Virus record (IMG/VR): IMGVR_UViG_3300033148_009360
Span: 1-34,031 of that record
Length of the DNA: 34,031 nucleotides
Origin: a virus
Strand: one strand, 5' to 3'
This document shows, piece after piece, positions 1 through 7,336 of the stretch; positions within the stretch are counted from its first letter, which is position 1; every line of letters starts with the position of its first letter. A model generated the notes under the pieces. It worked only from the letters and a program-made list of their open reading frames with translations, had not been told where the DNA came from and did not search any database. Position numbers and translations under genes: made by a program.

Positions 1-287
1 CTCAAAACAGGCTTGCGGTATTTGGTGATCCAAACCAGATGGTATTTTAGATCATAGACGGTATGGCTCGATCGACGATAATTCTCCATACCGCAAGCTT
101 ACTGAAGTCTTCGCTTAAAGGCGAGGGTTTTTCTCCCATTCCCCGAATGGGACAATAAAAATCTCGAAAAATTGGTACGATGAAAGAAAATTAGCGGAGG
201 TGGAGCTTTGAAGCTGGGAAAAAATACTGTAAGTTTTACTGTGAGTCTAATCTTTGAAGAATAAAAAGATCGTATCGAGAAGGGTTG
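1..287. other. Left flank; no recognisable full gene
   Basis: No ORF of useful length is visible. Positions 11-21 and 88-98 form an 11-bp inverted repeat (GCTTGCGGTAT / ATACCGCAAGC) spanning 66 nt, and 134-152 form a 7-bp hairpin (TCCCATT / AATGGGA). A GGAGG at 196-200 precedes a TTG codon at 208. TGTAAG at 228 resembles the start of the right-end sites near 33910 read on the other strand. The phage-host junction probably lies between about 210 and 287, but no 5-bp target duplication matching the right flank was found, so the boundary is not fixed. Confidence 0.4.
208..264 (+). CDS. Very short ORF with strong ribosome binding site, possible truncated host gene start
   Basis: An 18-codon ORF starts at TTG 208 and ends at TAA 262-264. 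It is preceded by GGAGG at 196-200 with 7 nt spacing, an unusually good initiation signal for such a short frame. If the phage left end is at TGTAAG 228, only the first six or seven codons are host sequence and the rest is read into phage DNA, as expected for a host gene interrupted near its start. It may equally be a chance frame. No function is assigned. Confidence 0.2.
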   Translation: MKLGKNTVSFTVSLIFEE

Positions 288-485
288 TTACTCTCTGTTG
301 TTCTCAGTGTATGCCCAAACGGCCGCGACAACCCATCCAATAAAAGTCCACCCTGCTAATATATTCAGCATCCTGATTGCTGTGGCATGTTTATGTTTGC
401 GCCATGATGCCACGATTGATGGGATAAAATAAAGGAATACGATGAAAGGGATTATAATTAAAATCTGTCCATCTATCCCAAACAT
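288..485 (-). CDS. Superinfection immunity protein (T4 Imm-like small membrane protein)
   Basis: This 65-residue protein has two hydrophobic segments (about residues 7-25 and 41-60) around a short basic loop (SWRKHKHATAI). The pattern IPFIVFLYFIPSIVA followed by LNILAGWTFIGWVVA is characteristic, from memory, of the Imm_superinfect family named after T4 Imm, which blocks DNA entry by related phages at the inner membrane. On the coding strand a GGGGTGG Shine-Dalgarno sits a few bases before the ATG. It is the last of three leftward genes downstream of the repressor, so it is likely expressed in the lysogen and would protect the host from superinfection. The exclusion role here is inferred from family and position. 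Some members are chromosomal, so a host origin cannot be excluded. Confidence 0.75.
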   Translation of the reverse strand: MFGIDGQILIIIPFIVFLYFIPSIVASWRKHKHATAIRMLNILAGWTFIGWVVAAVWAYTENNRE

Positions 486-515
486 TTTCCACCCCTTTAA
501 AGATCCAAAACAGCG

Positions 516-872
516 TTAATTGTATTTTATCACGTAAACCAATGCCTTACCCTCCTTAAATGGAAGGATGCGGACTTCCCTATGCTTATGCCTTACCTCT
601 AGGGATAGGGTGATGGCTGTTTGCGCCCTGGTGGTAAGCAGCTTCTGTATGCGACCCACATCCTCAGGGATCAGGAGATCCCGGATATGGAGCCCTGATA
701 GCTCATCTGGCGTGAGGGGGCCCGCAAATTGAGGGCCTACCCAAACCCTATGTATCGTGCCCTCCCTACTCACCAGGGAGACGACCAGGTTGTCCCGGGA
801 CGCGATTACCTCCGGGAGCCACACGATTCTCGATTTTCGCAAAGCCCGGTATTTCAACCCGGGCTTTGTCAT
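516..872 (-). CDS. PAS-like small protein co-transcribed with the repressor
   Basis: The protein has 118 residues. Residues about 25-117 read like a compact PAS fold: a first strand (NLVVSLVSREG), a helix segment SGLHIRDLLIPEDVGRIQKL typical of the PAS F-helix region, then two strands ending in KALVYVIKY. No kinase, cyclase or DNA-binding domain is attached. Its ATG overlaps the repressor stop (ATGA at 869-872), so translation is coupled to the repressor. A free PAS domain made with a lysogeny repressor suggests a sensor or partner modulating repressor activity; this is inference. A 10-bp hairpin lies just inside its start (840-868). The PAS call comes from pattern recognition only and other alpha/beta folds are possible. 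Confidence 0.55.
   Translation of the reverse strand: MTKPGLKYRALRKSRIVWLPEVIASRDNLVVSLVSREGTIHRVWVGPQFAGPLTPDELSGLHIRDLLIPEDVGRIQKLLTTRAQTAITLSLEVRHKHREVRILPFKEGKALVYVIKYN
840..868 (-). promoter_or_regulatory. Hairpin at the start of the PAS-like gene
   Basis: A perfect 10-bp stem (CAAAGCCCGG at 840-849 with CCGGGCTTTG at 859-868) and 9-nt loop lie within the first ten codons of the leftward PAS-like gene, immediately after the repressor stop codon. There is no T-run after it on the minus strand, so it is not an ordinary intrinsic terminator. It could slow translation of the downstream genes or protect the repressor mRNA 3' end. Confidence 0.5.
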
Positions 873-1384
873 TTTCCGGCCGTCGCGGCGGTGGGTTGTG
901 ATTTGGCCTTGTCCTCGAGCTTTTCTTCTAAGATTGCCAATCTTTTTTCGTGATCCGCCAGCCGTCTTTCCGTTTCTAGCGCGTGATAAAACGATCGAAT
1001 GTTTGCGGCTAGAGATGAGGCATAATCAGTGTCTGATTTTAGTATTTTTGTCGTCATCAACATCAGTTGGGTGAATTCATAATCTTCCTTTGTATCCCCC
1101 TCCATATCAATAAAACCATTATCCCCGCTATCCTTAATATAGGGCTCCCCTTTTTTAAAAAACAACCATAAAGGGTTTACAGAATAATGTTCGATTATGC
1201 GAACAATTGGGATGTATGACGGGTTATGTCTATGGTTTTCGATATCACTTAAGTTTCCCTTTGATATCCCAATCTTTTTCGCGAACACATCCTGACTCTC
1301 ACCAGCGGAAAGCCTAATATAGGAGATTCTGCCGCCGATTTTAGATAAATTAAGTTCGGATATCTGTTGTTTTTTTCTTGACAA
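869..1384 (-). CDS. Lysogeny repressor, XRE-type helix-turn-helix
   Basis: The protein has 171 residues. Residues about 16-70 form an XRE/Cro-C1 helix-turn-helix (IGGRISYIRLSAGESQDVFA, then GISKGNLSDIENHRHNPSY) and residues 135-160 form a charged coiled coil (ETERRLADHEKRLAILEEKL) likely used for oligomerisation. It is the leftmost regulator, transcribed divergently from Ner and the transposase operon, as expected for a transposable-phage c repressor. No protease-like C-terminal domain is visible, so RecA-triggered cleavage is not predicted. The start is TTG at 1384; a stop lies six codons upstream and no ATG occurs in the first 80 codons. The -35 of the rightward early promoter overlaps this start codon, so the repressor could control both directions from one short region. 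Confidence 0.85.
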   Translation of the reverse strand: MSRKKQQISELNLSKIGGRISYIRLSAGESQDVFAKKIGISKGNLSDIENHRHNPSYIPIVRIIEHYSVNPLWLFFKKGEPYIKDSGDNGFIDMEGDTKEDYEFTQLMLMTTKILKSDTDYASSLAANIRSFYHALETERRLADHEKRLAILEEKLEDKAKSQPTAATAGK

Positions 1385-1406
1385 TGTTCGGAAAATAACC
1401 TATTAA
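1378..1406 (+). promoter_or_regulatory. Early rightward promoter (sigma70-like)
   Basis: TTGACA at 1378-1383 and TATTAA at 1401-1406 are separated by 17 nt, matching a sigma70 promoter with a perfect -35. It would start near 1413 and drive Ner, MuA and MuB. The -35 overlaps the first codons of the divergent repressor gene, so repressor binding here would block the lytic promoter. No clear palindromic operator was found in 1385-1455. Confidence 0.65.
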
Positions 1407-1455
1407 GTTTATCAATTACAAGAATCGAAATAGACAACTAAGGGAGAGGCTGCCA

Positions 1456-1671
1456 ATGCATCCGGCGTACATACAGGCGGAACTCAAAAGGCGGGGGATC
1501 ACGCAGAGATCTATCGCGGCAGAACTAGGGGTTACGGCCGTCGCCGTAACCCAGGTGATCCACAAGAGGTCTCGCTCAGAGCGTGTAATGGAGGCTATCT
1601 CAAAAAAAATCGGGATAGAGACAGCCGAGGTATTCCCAGAATTTTTCCCCCGGAAGAGGCCCGCAACTTAA
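1456..1671 (+). CDS. Ner-like DNA-binding regulator
   Basis: This 71-residue protein is almost entirely a helix-turn-helix: ELKRRGITQRSIAAELGV, then TAVAVTQVIHKRSRSERV. Mu Ner is a small repressor of early transcription made first in the lytic operon, and the size, order and divergent position opposite the c repressor match. GGGAG at 1441-1445 lies about 10 nt before the ATG. The C-terminal FPEFFPRKRP tail is common in phage Ner/Nlp-type proteins. It should bind the 1385-1455 region and damp both repressor and early transcription; the exact site is not identifiable. Confidence 0.8.
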   Translation: MHPAYIQAELKRRGITQRSIAAELGVTAVAVTQVIHKRSRSERVMEAISKKIGIETAEVFPEFFPRKRPAT

Positions 1672-1699
1672 TAAGTAAACCAATGAGCGTAAAAAATCA

Positions 1700-2203
1700 A
1701 TGTCTAAGCGATCGGAAAAATTAGACCCTCGCCAACTAAGCTTCGATTTTGACAAGAAAATCGAGGAATACACCTCCCTTAGATCCGAATTAATCAACCC
1801 TCCTGCAGCCCCCAAAAAAATCGAGAGCTGTGAGGAGGCTTGTATTGAGATCGCGGCCGCTATAAAGCGGGCGATCCGGGCCTCAGGGATGAGTCGAGAG
1901 GAGATGGTTGACGCCATCAATGAGTTCTTTGGCTGGTCCCCTGGGGGTCGAGGGAAGACATTGTCAATACATATGCTTAATCACTACCTGAGTAAGCCTG
2001 CCGCATATCCTATACCTACCTTTTACCTGTTTGCGATCCAACATATAACAGGCTCCTTGGAGCCCACCCGCGTCCTGGCAGAGGCCGAAGATGCCCGGAT
2101 TATCTCGGGAGACGAGGTGAGGCAAATGGCGTTGGGTAAGCTGGACGAGACGATCCTGGAAATGCAAAGGTTAAAGCGCGAGCTGAGGGGACGGAGGAGA
2201 TGA
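1700..2203 (+). CDS. Conserved early protein upstream of the transposase, function unknown
   Basis: The protein has 167 residues, soluble and charged. A helical segment (AIRASGMSREEMVDAINEFF, about residues 55-75) resembles a helix-turn-helix, followed by a conserved-looking LNHYLSKPAAYPIPTFYLFA segment and a basic C-terminus (LKRELRGRRR). Proteins of this kind sit between ner and the transposase in several Mu-like prophages of deltaproteobacteria, from memory, without known function. The stop overlaps the transposase ATG (ATGA at 2200-2203), indicating coupled expression. A role in transposition or early regulation is plausible only from position. Confidence 0.65.
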   Translation: MSKRSEKLDPRQLSFDFDKKIEEYTSLRSELINPPAAPKKIESCEEACIEIAAAIKRAIRASGMSREEMVDAINEFFGWSPGGRGKTLSIHMLNHYLSKPAAYPIPTFYLFAIQHITGSLEPTRVLAEAEDARIISGDEVRQMALGKLDETILEMQRLKRELRGRRR

Positions 2204-4419
2204 AAGAGCGTGCTGCGAGGATGGCCCAATTGTATGTGCCGTGGGTTACGGTGCGCTTAATTGCAGAGGTGTTAGGGGTTACGGAAAGAACAGCGCAAAG
2301 ATGGGCTAAAAAGGAAGGGTGGAAAGGGATAAAACTGAATAAACGCGGAGATACAGTCTATTTCTTTGAAACTCTCCCTCCAAACATCCAGAAGGCTCTG
2401 GCGGCTAAAGTGGATGTGTCTCCCGCGATAATTCCTGAGCTTGCCCCGGAGGCGGCCCTGGAGCCGGCTAAAAAGATTATAAACACTCCTACTATTAAAG
2501 GAATAGCAAATACCATGCCAGACTGGTCCCCCGAACGGGCGATCGGTCCGGACGTGATGCGTAATAAAAATGTTGAGAAGTGGGCCCGAATCGTCCAGGA
2601 GGCTCAGGCCGTGCCCCCTGGGTGGAAAAAGAGGGCCTGGATGGAAGCCGTGGCGGCGAAACACGGCACCACGTTTCAGACCGTTTACCGCCGCATCAAA
2701 CGCTACGAGGAAGCGGGCCTGGCAGGGCTCGTCCAGACCAAGCGCACCAAGGGGTCTCCCAAGGCCTGGGACGACCAGGCCCTGGACTGGTGGATCGGCC
2801 TGGTGCTCAAGCGGGAGCACCGCAAGATCGACCGTAGGGTCCTCTACGGGATCCTTTGCCAGGAGGCGGCTTCCCAGGGCTGGCGGATCGGCTCGTATGA
2901 ATCGGCCCTGTGGTGGCTCAAAAAAAAGGTGACTCCGCAGCTCCTGGCCCTCCAGCGCGGAGGCCTCCGTGCCCTTGACAACACCCTGCCGCCGGTGCTC
3001 AGGGACTACTCGGATCTCGAGCCTTTCGAGATCCTGGTGGGCGACCAACACAGGTTCGATTTTTGGGTCGTGGACGAGGAGACCGGCGAGGTGTTCCGGC
3101 CGGAGGGGTACTTCTGGCAGGACCTCCGGACCCGTCTGTTTTTCGGCGGGGCCCTTGACCGCAAGTATGACTCATATCTGATCGGCCTGGCCCTGCGCAT
3201 GGGGCTCATGGTGTACGGGGCATTTGGCTCCATCTACACCGACTGGGGTAAACCCGAGACCAGCCGCTACCTCATGGGCATCATGAGGGACATGCGGACC
3301 ATCGGGCTTGGAGTTGAGCGAGAGGTTGACGCCCCACTTGGGGCTGATGGAGACCCGGAGGAGATCAATCCCCTTGCCATCATTCCCGGGACCCACAAAA
3401 AGGCCATCGTCCGCAACGCCAAGGCCAAGATGATAGAGGGTACATTCAGTACGCTCGAGGGTATTCTCCGGAGCGAGTTCCGCGTGCCCGGGTACGTCAA
3501 GGACCTGGGCGGTCCGGCCGAGGAAAACGAGGTCGACCAGAAAGAGATCGAGCGCCTGGCCAAGGCGGGTAAGCTCCTGACGTTTTGGGAGTTCGCCAGA
3601 GTCGTAATGCGCGCGATGGATTATTACAACAATGAACGGCCCCACCGGGGTGTCCGGAAGGAGTGGAGGGGCCGGCCGAGGCCCAAGGCTCCCACCCCGA
3701 TGGACGCCCTCAGGAATTGCTACACCCGGGGCTGGCGGCCCGGGCCGGTCTCACAAGAGGCCATAGACCTCATCTTCCTGCCCTCCGCCCGGCGCACCGT
3801 AGACCGCGGCCGCATCACATTCGAGCGAGAGTACTACGAGCACGATGCCCTGGTTACCCTGAACGGCGAGAGGGTTGAGTGTCGCTATGACCCGCTCGAC
3901 CCGGGCTGGCTCCTGGTCTTCCGCGAAGGCCGCTATCTTTGCACGGCCCGTCCCGTGGAGTACAGCTCCATGAAGGACCGCGAGCTTGCCTCGCGCAAGA
4001 TCCATGAGAAGCGCAGGCGGCGCAAGGGCTTTATCCTTGAGTACAAGCGTTACACAAGCGCAATACCTGATTTCAGGCGGTTTTCCAAAGTGCCTGCCAT
4101 TGAGAAGGCCGCCGCCTTGGTGGGCAAGGAAAAGCGGCGGCGCCTTGAGGAGCGGAAAAAGCTTGCTGAACCCACAGCAGAGGAAATCCAGGCTGCAGTT
4201 GAGCGGATCGAGAACTACCGCCCCGCGCCGGTCCGGCCGATATTTGCGAGCAAGCGCGACCGGTACCAATGGATCCTGGAGCAAGAGGCCGCGGGGGCGC
4301 GATTAAGAGAAGAGGACCTGGCCTTCAGGGCCGACTTTGAGTCGTCCCTTGATGACGATACAAGGGAGTATTGGCAAGTCTACAAAGAGGGCTTGAGGAT
4401 ACAGGAGGCCGCAGGATGA
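2200..4419 (+). CDS. MuA-type DDE transposase
   Basis: The 739-residue protein carries out strand transfer for integration and replicative transposition. Residues about 1-70 are the Mu-type winged-helix enhancer-binding domain (EVLGVTERTAQRWAKKEGW). Residues about 110-240 hold the end-binding helices (KHGTTFQTVYRRIKRYEEAG). The catalytic core has D282 (ILVGDQHRFDF), D348 (SIYTDWGKPETS) and E413 (AKMIEGTFSTLEG), spaced like the Mu A triad, followed by DYYNNERPHRGV. A beta-barrel and a basic C-terminal tail that would contact the ATPase follow. Length is slightly above Mu A (663). The stop overlaps the start of the MuB homologue. The tandem sites at 33867-33910 are its likely right-end targets. 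No catalytic residue is missing, so it appears functional. Confidence 0.95.
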   Translation: MKERAARMAQLYVPWVTVRLIAEVLGVTERTAQRWAKKEGWKGIKLNKRGDTVYFFETLPPNIQKALAAKVDVSPAIIPELAPEAALEPAKKIINTPTIKGIANTMPDWSPERAIGPDVMRNKNVEKWARIVQEAQAVPPGWKKRAWMEAVAAKHGTTFQTVYRRIKRYEEAGLAGLVQTKRTKGSPKAWDDQALDWWIGLVLKREHRKIDRRVLYGILCQEAASQGWRIGSYESALWWLKKKVTPQLLALQRGGLRALDNTLPPVLRDYSDLEPFEILVGDQHRFDFWVVDEETGEVFRPEGYFWQDLRTRLFFGGALDRKYDSYLIGLALRMGLMVYGAFGSIYTDWGKPETSRYLMGIMRDMRTIGLGVEREVDAPLGADGDPEEINPLAIIPGTHKKAIVRNAKAKMIEGTFSTLEGILRSEFRVPGYVKDLGGPAEENEVDQKEIERLAKAGKLLTFWEFARVVMRAMDYYNNERPHRGVRKEWRGRPRPKAPTPMDALRNCYTRGWRPGPVSQEAIDLIFLPSARRTVDRGRITFEREYYEHDALVTLNGERVECRYDPLDPGWLLVFREGRYLCTARPVEYSSMKDRELASRKIHEKRRRRKGFILEYKRYTSAIPDFRRFSKVPAIEKAAALVGKEKRRRLEERKKLAEPTAEEIQAAVERIENYRPAPVRPIFASKRDRYQWILEQEAAGARLREEDLAFRADFESSLDDDTREYWQVYKEGLRIQEAAG

Positions 4420-5096
4420 AAGACGTGTTCATCTCCACCGGGAACTTCCAGAAGTTCGAGGCTGTTTTCAACGACTTGCGGGCCAACCGCTACGGGGTCG
4501 ATATGGCCGCGGCAATAGGCCGGGCAGGCCGCGGCAAGACAACCGCCTGTCAACGGCTGGCCACCCAGTATGCAGAGGCAATCTATGTCAGGCCGCTTGA
4601 CTTCGGCTCGCCCGTGGCGGTGCTGCGCGAAGTGGCCTTTGCGGTTGGTGGTGTGCGGCCCCGCGCCACGGCCGCCTGCTATGATGTCATGAAATCAGAG
4701 CTGTCGAACGGGGCCCGCGTCATTATTGTTGATGAAGCTGATCGCCTGGGCCTCAAGCATCTGAACGCCTTACGCGATGTATCGGATCACTTCACCGCCC
4801 CCGTAATCCTGGTGGGAGAAGAACCCCTGGCCCACAAGCTGCGCCAGGAGCGCAGGCTCTACTCACGCCTTCGCGACACTCTGACTTTCGGGCCCATCAC
4901 ACCGCCGGACGTGCTCTTCTTCTACCGCCGCGCCCTTAGACAGGCTCTCACGCCGGCCCAGTCCGCGAGGTTGGCTCGGCATGGCGAGGGAGATTTTCGG
5001 TTGGTCATAAAAGACGCCCTGAAAGCTGAGCGCATTATGACGGCCACAGGCCTCAAGGAAATCAACGATCGGGTAGTGGACGAGGTGTGTAAATGA
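4416..5096 (+). CDS. MuB-type AAA+ ATPase, target-DNA activator
   Basis: The protein has 226 residues from ATG 4416, chosen because AGGAGG at 4403-4408 is well spaced and the ATGA overlaps the transposase stop. Walker A is AIGRAGRGKTT (about residues 33-43) and Walker B is VIIVDEADRL (about 102-111), followed by a sensor-like VILVGEEPL. Mu B binds DNA with ATP, selects the target and stimulates MuA. The family is shared with transposon Tn7/IS21-type ATPases. The C-terminal helical part (GEGDFRLVIKDALKAE) is typical of MuB-like proteins. It is placed directly after its partner transposase. Confidence 0.92.
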   Translation: MKDVFISTGNFQKFEAVFNDLRANRYGVDMAAAIGRAGRGKTTACQRLATQYAEAIYVRPLDFGSPVAVLREVAFAVGGVRPRATAACYDVMKSELSNGARVIIVDEADRLGLKHLNALRDVSDHFTAPVILVGEEPLAHKLRQERRLYSRLRDTLTFGPITPPDVLFFYRRALRQALTPAQSARLARHGEGDFRLVIKDALKAERIMTATGLKEINDRVVDEVCK

Positions 5097-5554
5097 GCCG
5101 CACCGGCATGGCCCGGATGATACGCGAGGCGGCGGCCAGGCTTGGCACGTTCAGCGTGCGCGAGCTGGCCGATGCCATAGGGGTGCAGGCATACGGCGAT
5201 GTGCGCAAGGTACGGACGGCGCTTCAGGATTTCCGCCGCCGCGGCGAGATCCTGCATCCGGCCCGCGGTTGCTGGGAATACCGAGGGAGATCCGCGGCCC
5301 GCGGGAAGGTCAGGGCGAAGATATATCGGGCCATGCATACAAGCAGAATATTCTCTGTTAAGAGTATAACGCTCCTTACGGACGCGGATTGCAGTTACAT
5401 CCGCGCCGTCATCCGGGAGCTTATTGCATCCGGGGAGATAAGGGTTTCAGGAGCCCGCCACTTGTCATCGGGCGGGAAGAGACCTTTTTACTGCATCGCA
5501 AACCCTGACGATTTTTACCTCTCGCGTGTGAAGGGGGTAACGCGTGACGGATAA
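5093..5554 (+). CDS. Early protein with two predicted winged-helix domains
   Basis: The protein has 153 residues. Two segments look like winged helices: residues about 8-60 (LGTFSVRELADAIGVQAYGD, then VRTALQDFRRRGEI) and about 75-130 (SRIFSVKSITLLTDADCSYI, then RELIASGEIRV). It is likely a DNA-binding early regulator. The ATG overlaps the MuB stop (ATGA) and the 3' end overlaps the next gene by 11 nt. Similar wHTH proteins follow MuB in Mu-like phages. No specific function is recognised. Confidence 0.65.
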   Translation: MSRTGMARMIREAAARLGTFSVRELADAIGVQAYGDVRKVRTALQDFRRRGEILHPARGCWEYRGRSAARGKVRAKIYRAMHTSRIFSVKSITLLTDADCSYIRAVIRELIASGEIRVSGARHLSSGGKRPFYCIANPDDFYLSRVKGVTRDG

Positions 5555-5942
5555 ACGGCGACAGCGAAGAGGCCTCCTGGCGAAGGTGCATATCGCCAAG
5601 AAGGACCTCTGCATCCCTGACGAGGACTACCGGCTGATCCTGCGCCGGGAGTTCGGGGTCGCGTCATCCGCGGCCCTCAGCGACCGGGAACTCCAGGCCC
5701 TTGTCAGGTATTTCGAGGGCAAGGGCTGGGCGGCAAAGCCCGGCCCTGGCCGGGCCGACCAGCCGGCTGCCCTGCGCGAGCGGGCCCTGGAGCTCAAAGG
5801 GCAAATGGCAATGTCGGATCTGCGCTTTGCGCGCCTCTGCCGCAGTATTTGCGGTACGGACAGGCTCGAGTGGTGCAGTAATACGGGCCGCTTAAAGCGG
5901 CTCCTGGCGGTGCTCGGCAAGATAAGGAGGCAATCAGGATGA
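5544..5942 (+). CDS. GemA-like regulatory protein (Mu gp16, DUF1018)
   Basis: The protein has 132 residues starting at GTG 5544. The N-terminal pattern LLAKVHIAKKDLCIPDEDYR, followed by REFGVASSAALSDRELQALV and FEGKGW, is the signature of the GemA/gp16 family of Mu-like phages. Mu GemA (Mor-region protein) modulates host gene expression and DNA supercoiling during early lytic growth. The C-terminal segment with RLCRSICGTDRLEWC is also typical of the family. It is in the usual position after MuB within a tightly overlapping operon. Confidence 0.88.
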   Translation: MTDKRRQRRGLLAKVHIAKKDLCIPDEDYRLILRREFGVASSAALSDRELQALVRYFEGKGWAAKPGPGRADQPAALRERALELKGQMAMSDLRFARLCRSICGTDRLEWCSNTGRLKRLLAVLGKIRRQSG

Positions 5943-6370
5943 GCTACTCAAGTAAAGTTCTTGCGGTTCTTACGCGGCACGTGGGGCGGGAGAACGCCAT
6001 CGGCATGGGCGAGCTCTACGCGCGCGTATACGGCCGCCCCTGGCGGAACCGCATTAATGACACGCGGGAGCTCCGCCGTATCATCACGGAGCTCCGCTAC
6101 GACGGGGCCTTGATCGGAGAGACCCGGTCCCGCCAGGGGGGCGGTTATTATCTTGCCCGCTCCACCTCGGAGCTCGAGGAGTTCTTCTCCCGGCGGACCC
6201 GGGAAGCGATCAAGAAGCTCTACATGGTCTCCAGGATGAAGAAGATCGCCCTGCCCGAGATGCTCGGGCAACTGAGCCTGGAGCTCCAGGCCTGCCTGCC
6301 GTCCGCAGTCAGGCAGGCCTGCCTGCCGTCCGCAGTCAGGCAGGGAGGGGAGAAGGATGGAGCCGCGTGA
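5939..6370 (+). CDS. Winged-helix early protein with repeat-derived C-terminus
   Basis: The protein has 143 residues. Residues about 5-75 look like a winged helix (ENAIGMGELYARVYGRPW, then TRELRRIITELRYDGALIG, and the wing RQGGGYYLARS). Residues after about 115 are encoded by two head-to-tail copies of the palindromic repeat (ACLPSAVRQ twice), which extend the frame and add a non-family tail. It overlaps the previous gene by ATGA and the next by 14 nt. It is likely an early DNA-binding protein with no specific function recognised. The natural C-terminus without the repeats was probably near LELQ. Confidence 0.65.
   Translation: MSYSSKVLAVLTRHVGRENAIGMGELYARVYGRPWRNRINDTRELRRIITELRYDGALIGETRSRQGGGYYLARSTSELEEFFSRRTREAIKKLYMVSRMKKIALPEMLGQLSLELQACLPSAVRQACLPSAVRQGGEKDGAA
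6290..6344. repeat. Two head-to-tail copies of the GCCTGCCTG palindromic repeat
   Basis: Each copy has arms GCCTGCCTG and CAGGCAGGC around the 11-nt core CCGTCCGCAGT. Copies start at 6290 and 6317; the 27-nt period equals nine codons, so the host reading frame is preserved. The same unit recurs at 7865, 8239 and 8774, which points to a mobile or actively copied short repeat family. Confidence 0.9.
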
Positions 6371-6875
6371 ACAAGCCGAGGAGCTGTTAGAGGAGCTGGG
6401 GTTACTGCGCCGGGAGCTCGCAGATCTTGAAGCTCAAGCGGAATCCGAGCTTGCCGCGGTGCGCGAGAAATACGCGGCCATGCTGTATATCTATAAGACT
6501 GATATCTCTGAAAAAGAAAAGGCTCTTAAAGCCCTCATGAAGGCCTACGACCCGGACCTCTTTGGGGGGCGCGACAAGGTGTCTCTGCCCCACGGCCTGC
6601 TGCTCCGCTCGGAAGGCTACAAGGTCCGCATCCCCCGAAACGCCCTGGCCCGGATCGAGGCCCAAGGGTGGACCGAGGCGGTCAAGGTGGTTAAGAGCCT
6701 TGACCGCGACGTGGTTGCCAAGTGGCCCGATAGCCGCCTCGCGGTGATCGGGGCAGAGAGGAAAAGGGTGGTGTCGTATGACTACGAAGTGAAGGAATGT
6801 AACAAAAAATGCGACAAAATCCGGGAAGACTATGAGCAGACGCATAAGGATAGAGCGGGGTATAGAGATCGTTAA
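6357..6875 (+). CDS. Gam-like host-nuclease inhibitor
   Basis: The protein has 172 residues. It opens with a long coiled coil (residues about 5-65; LEAQAESELAAVREKYAAM, then KALKALMKAYDPDLFGGR) followed by VSLPHGLLLRSEGYKVRIPR and LDRDVVAKWPDSRLAVIGAE. This arrangement is that of Mu Gam, a Ku-like dimer that binds double-strand DNA ends and shields them from RecBCD. The usual position between GemA and the small early genes agrees. The C-terminus is extended by a charged tail (NKKCDKIREDYEQTHKDR) beyond the usual end. The start overlaps the repeat-extended upstream gene. Confidence 0.85.
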   Translation: MEPREQAEELLEELGLLRRELADLEAQAESELAAVREKYAAMLYIYKTDISEKEKALKALMKAYDPDLFGGRDKVSLPHGLLLRSEGYKVRIPRNALARIEAQGWTEAVKVVKSLDRDVVAKWPDSRLAVIGAERKRVVSYDYEVKECNKKCDKIREDYEQTHKDRAGYRDR

Positions 6876-7050
6876 TAGGAGGAAATGCTCCGAGTGCAGG
6901 TATTATGGGGCCTTTGTCCTGCATTACCGGGGCGCGGGCGAATGCCTGTGTGACGAAAGCAACCATTACCGGCATGTCCTCGGGGCCGGGCACCCGGCAT
7001 GCCGCCACTACTCGGGGAGGGAAGGTGCTCAGGAAATCAGCGCACTTTGA
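6832..7050 (+). CDS. Small Cys-rich protein, predicted zinc-binding
   Basis: The protein has 72 residues. CSECRYYG (from residue 19) pairs with later C, C and HPACRHY to make a likely zinc site. The ATG lies within the Gam gene (44-nt overlap) behind a GGGAAG element. Short CxxC phage proteins like this are frequent in the early region of Mu-like phages but have no assigned role. The first 17 residues overlap Gam and may not be translated if another start is used. Confidence 0.5.
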   Translation: MSRRIRIERGIEIVNRRKCSECRYYGAFVLHYRGAGECLCDESNHYRHVLGAGHPACRHYSGREGAQEISAL

Positions 7051-7336
7051 CCAACGATGGCGAGAGGAAATCGGCGGGACCCCCCCGTCAGCCGCCGAGT
7101 TGAACGCGATGATGTCGGAATGCGTACTCCTGCAGAAATACAGGGACGTAACCAGCAAGCGGGGGCGGGCCATGAAAATAATGGCCCTGTACTGGCACCC
7201 GGACAGAAAACTGGTCCTGAAGGTGGACCTTAAAACGCGAAAAATAGTGACGGTATATACGCGGTACACGAAGGAAAATGCGGAAAGGCCGATAAGGCAT
7301 GATGCTTACACCGCATTGATCGGGGGGATACCATGA
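7025..7336 (+). CDS. Conserved early protein of unknown function
   Basis: This 103-residue protein uses GTG 7025, chosen because GGGAGG lies just upstream and the longer frame runs inside the preceding Cys-rich gene. The C-terminal half (ALYWHPDRKLVLKVDLKTRK, then IVTVYTRYTKEN) is a strand-rich pattern that loosely resembles small BECR-type nuclease folds. That resemblance is weak. The N-terminal half is helical and charged. The stop overlaps the next start by 4 nt. Confidence 0.55.
   Translation: MLRKSAHFDQRWREEIGGTPPSAAELNAMMSECVLLQKYRDVTSKRGRAMKIMALYWHPDRKLVLKVDLKTRKIVTVYTRYTKENAERPIRHDAYTALIGGIP

Noticed and set aside
1249-1437. Second leftward ORF overlapping the repressor start
   Set aside because: It is out of frame with the repressor helix-turn-helix and has no ribosome site or family pattern.
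2272-3051. Long minus-strand ORF of 259 codons opposite the transposase
   Set aside because: It is a shadow of the high-GC transposase frame, which has clear motifs; the minus product is Pro/Arg/Leu-rich with no family features.
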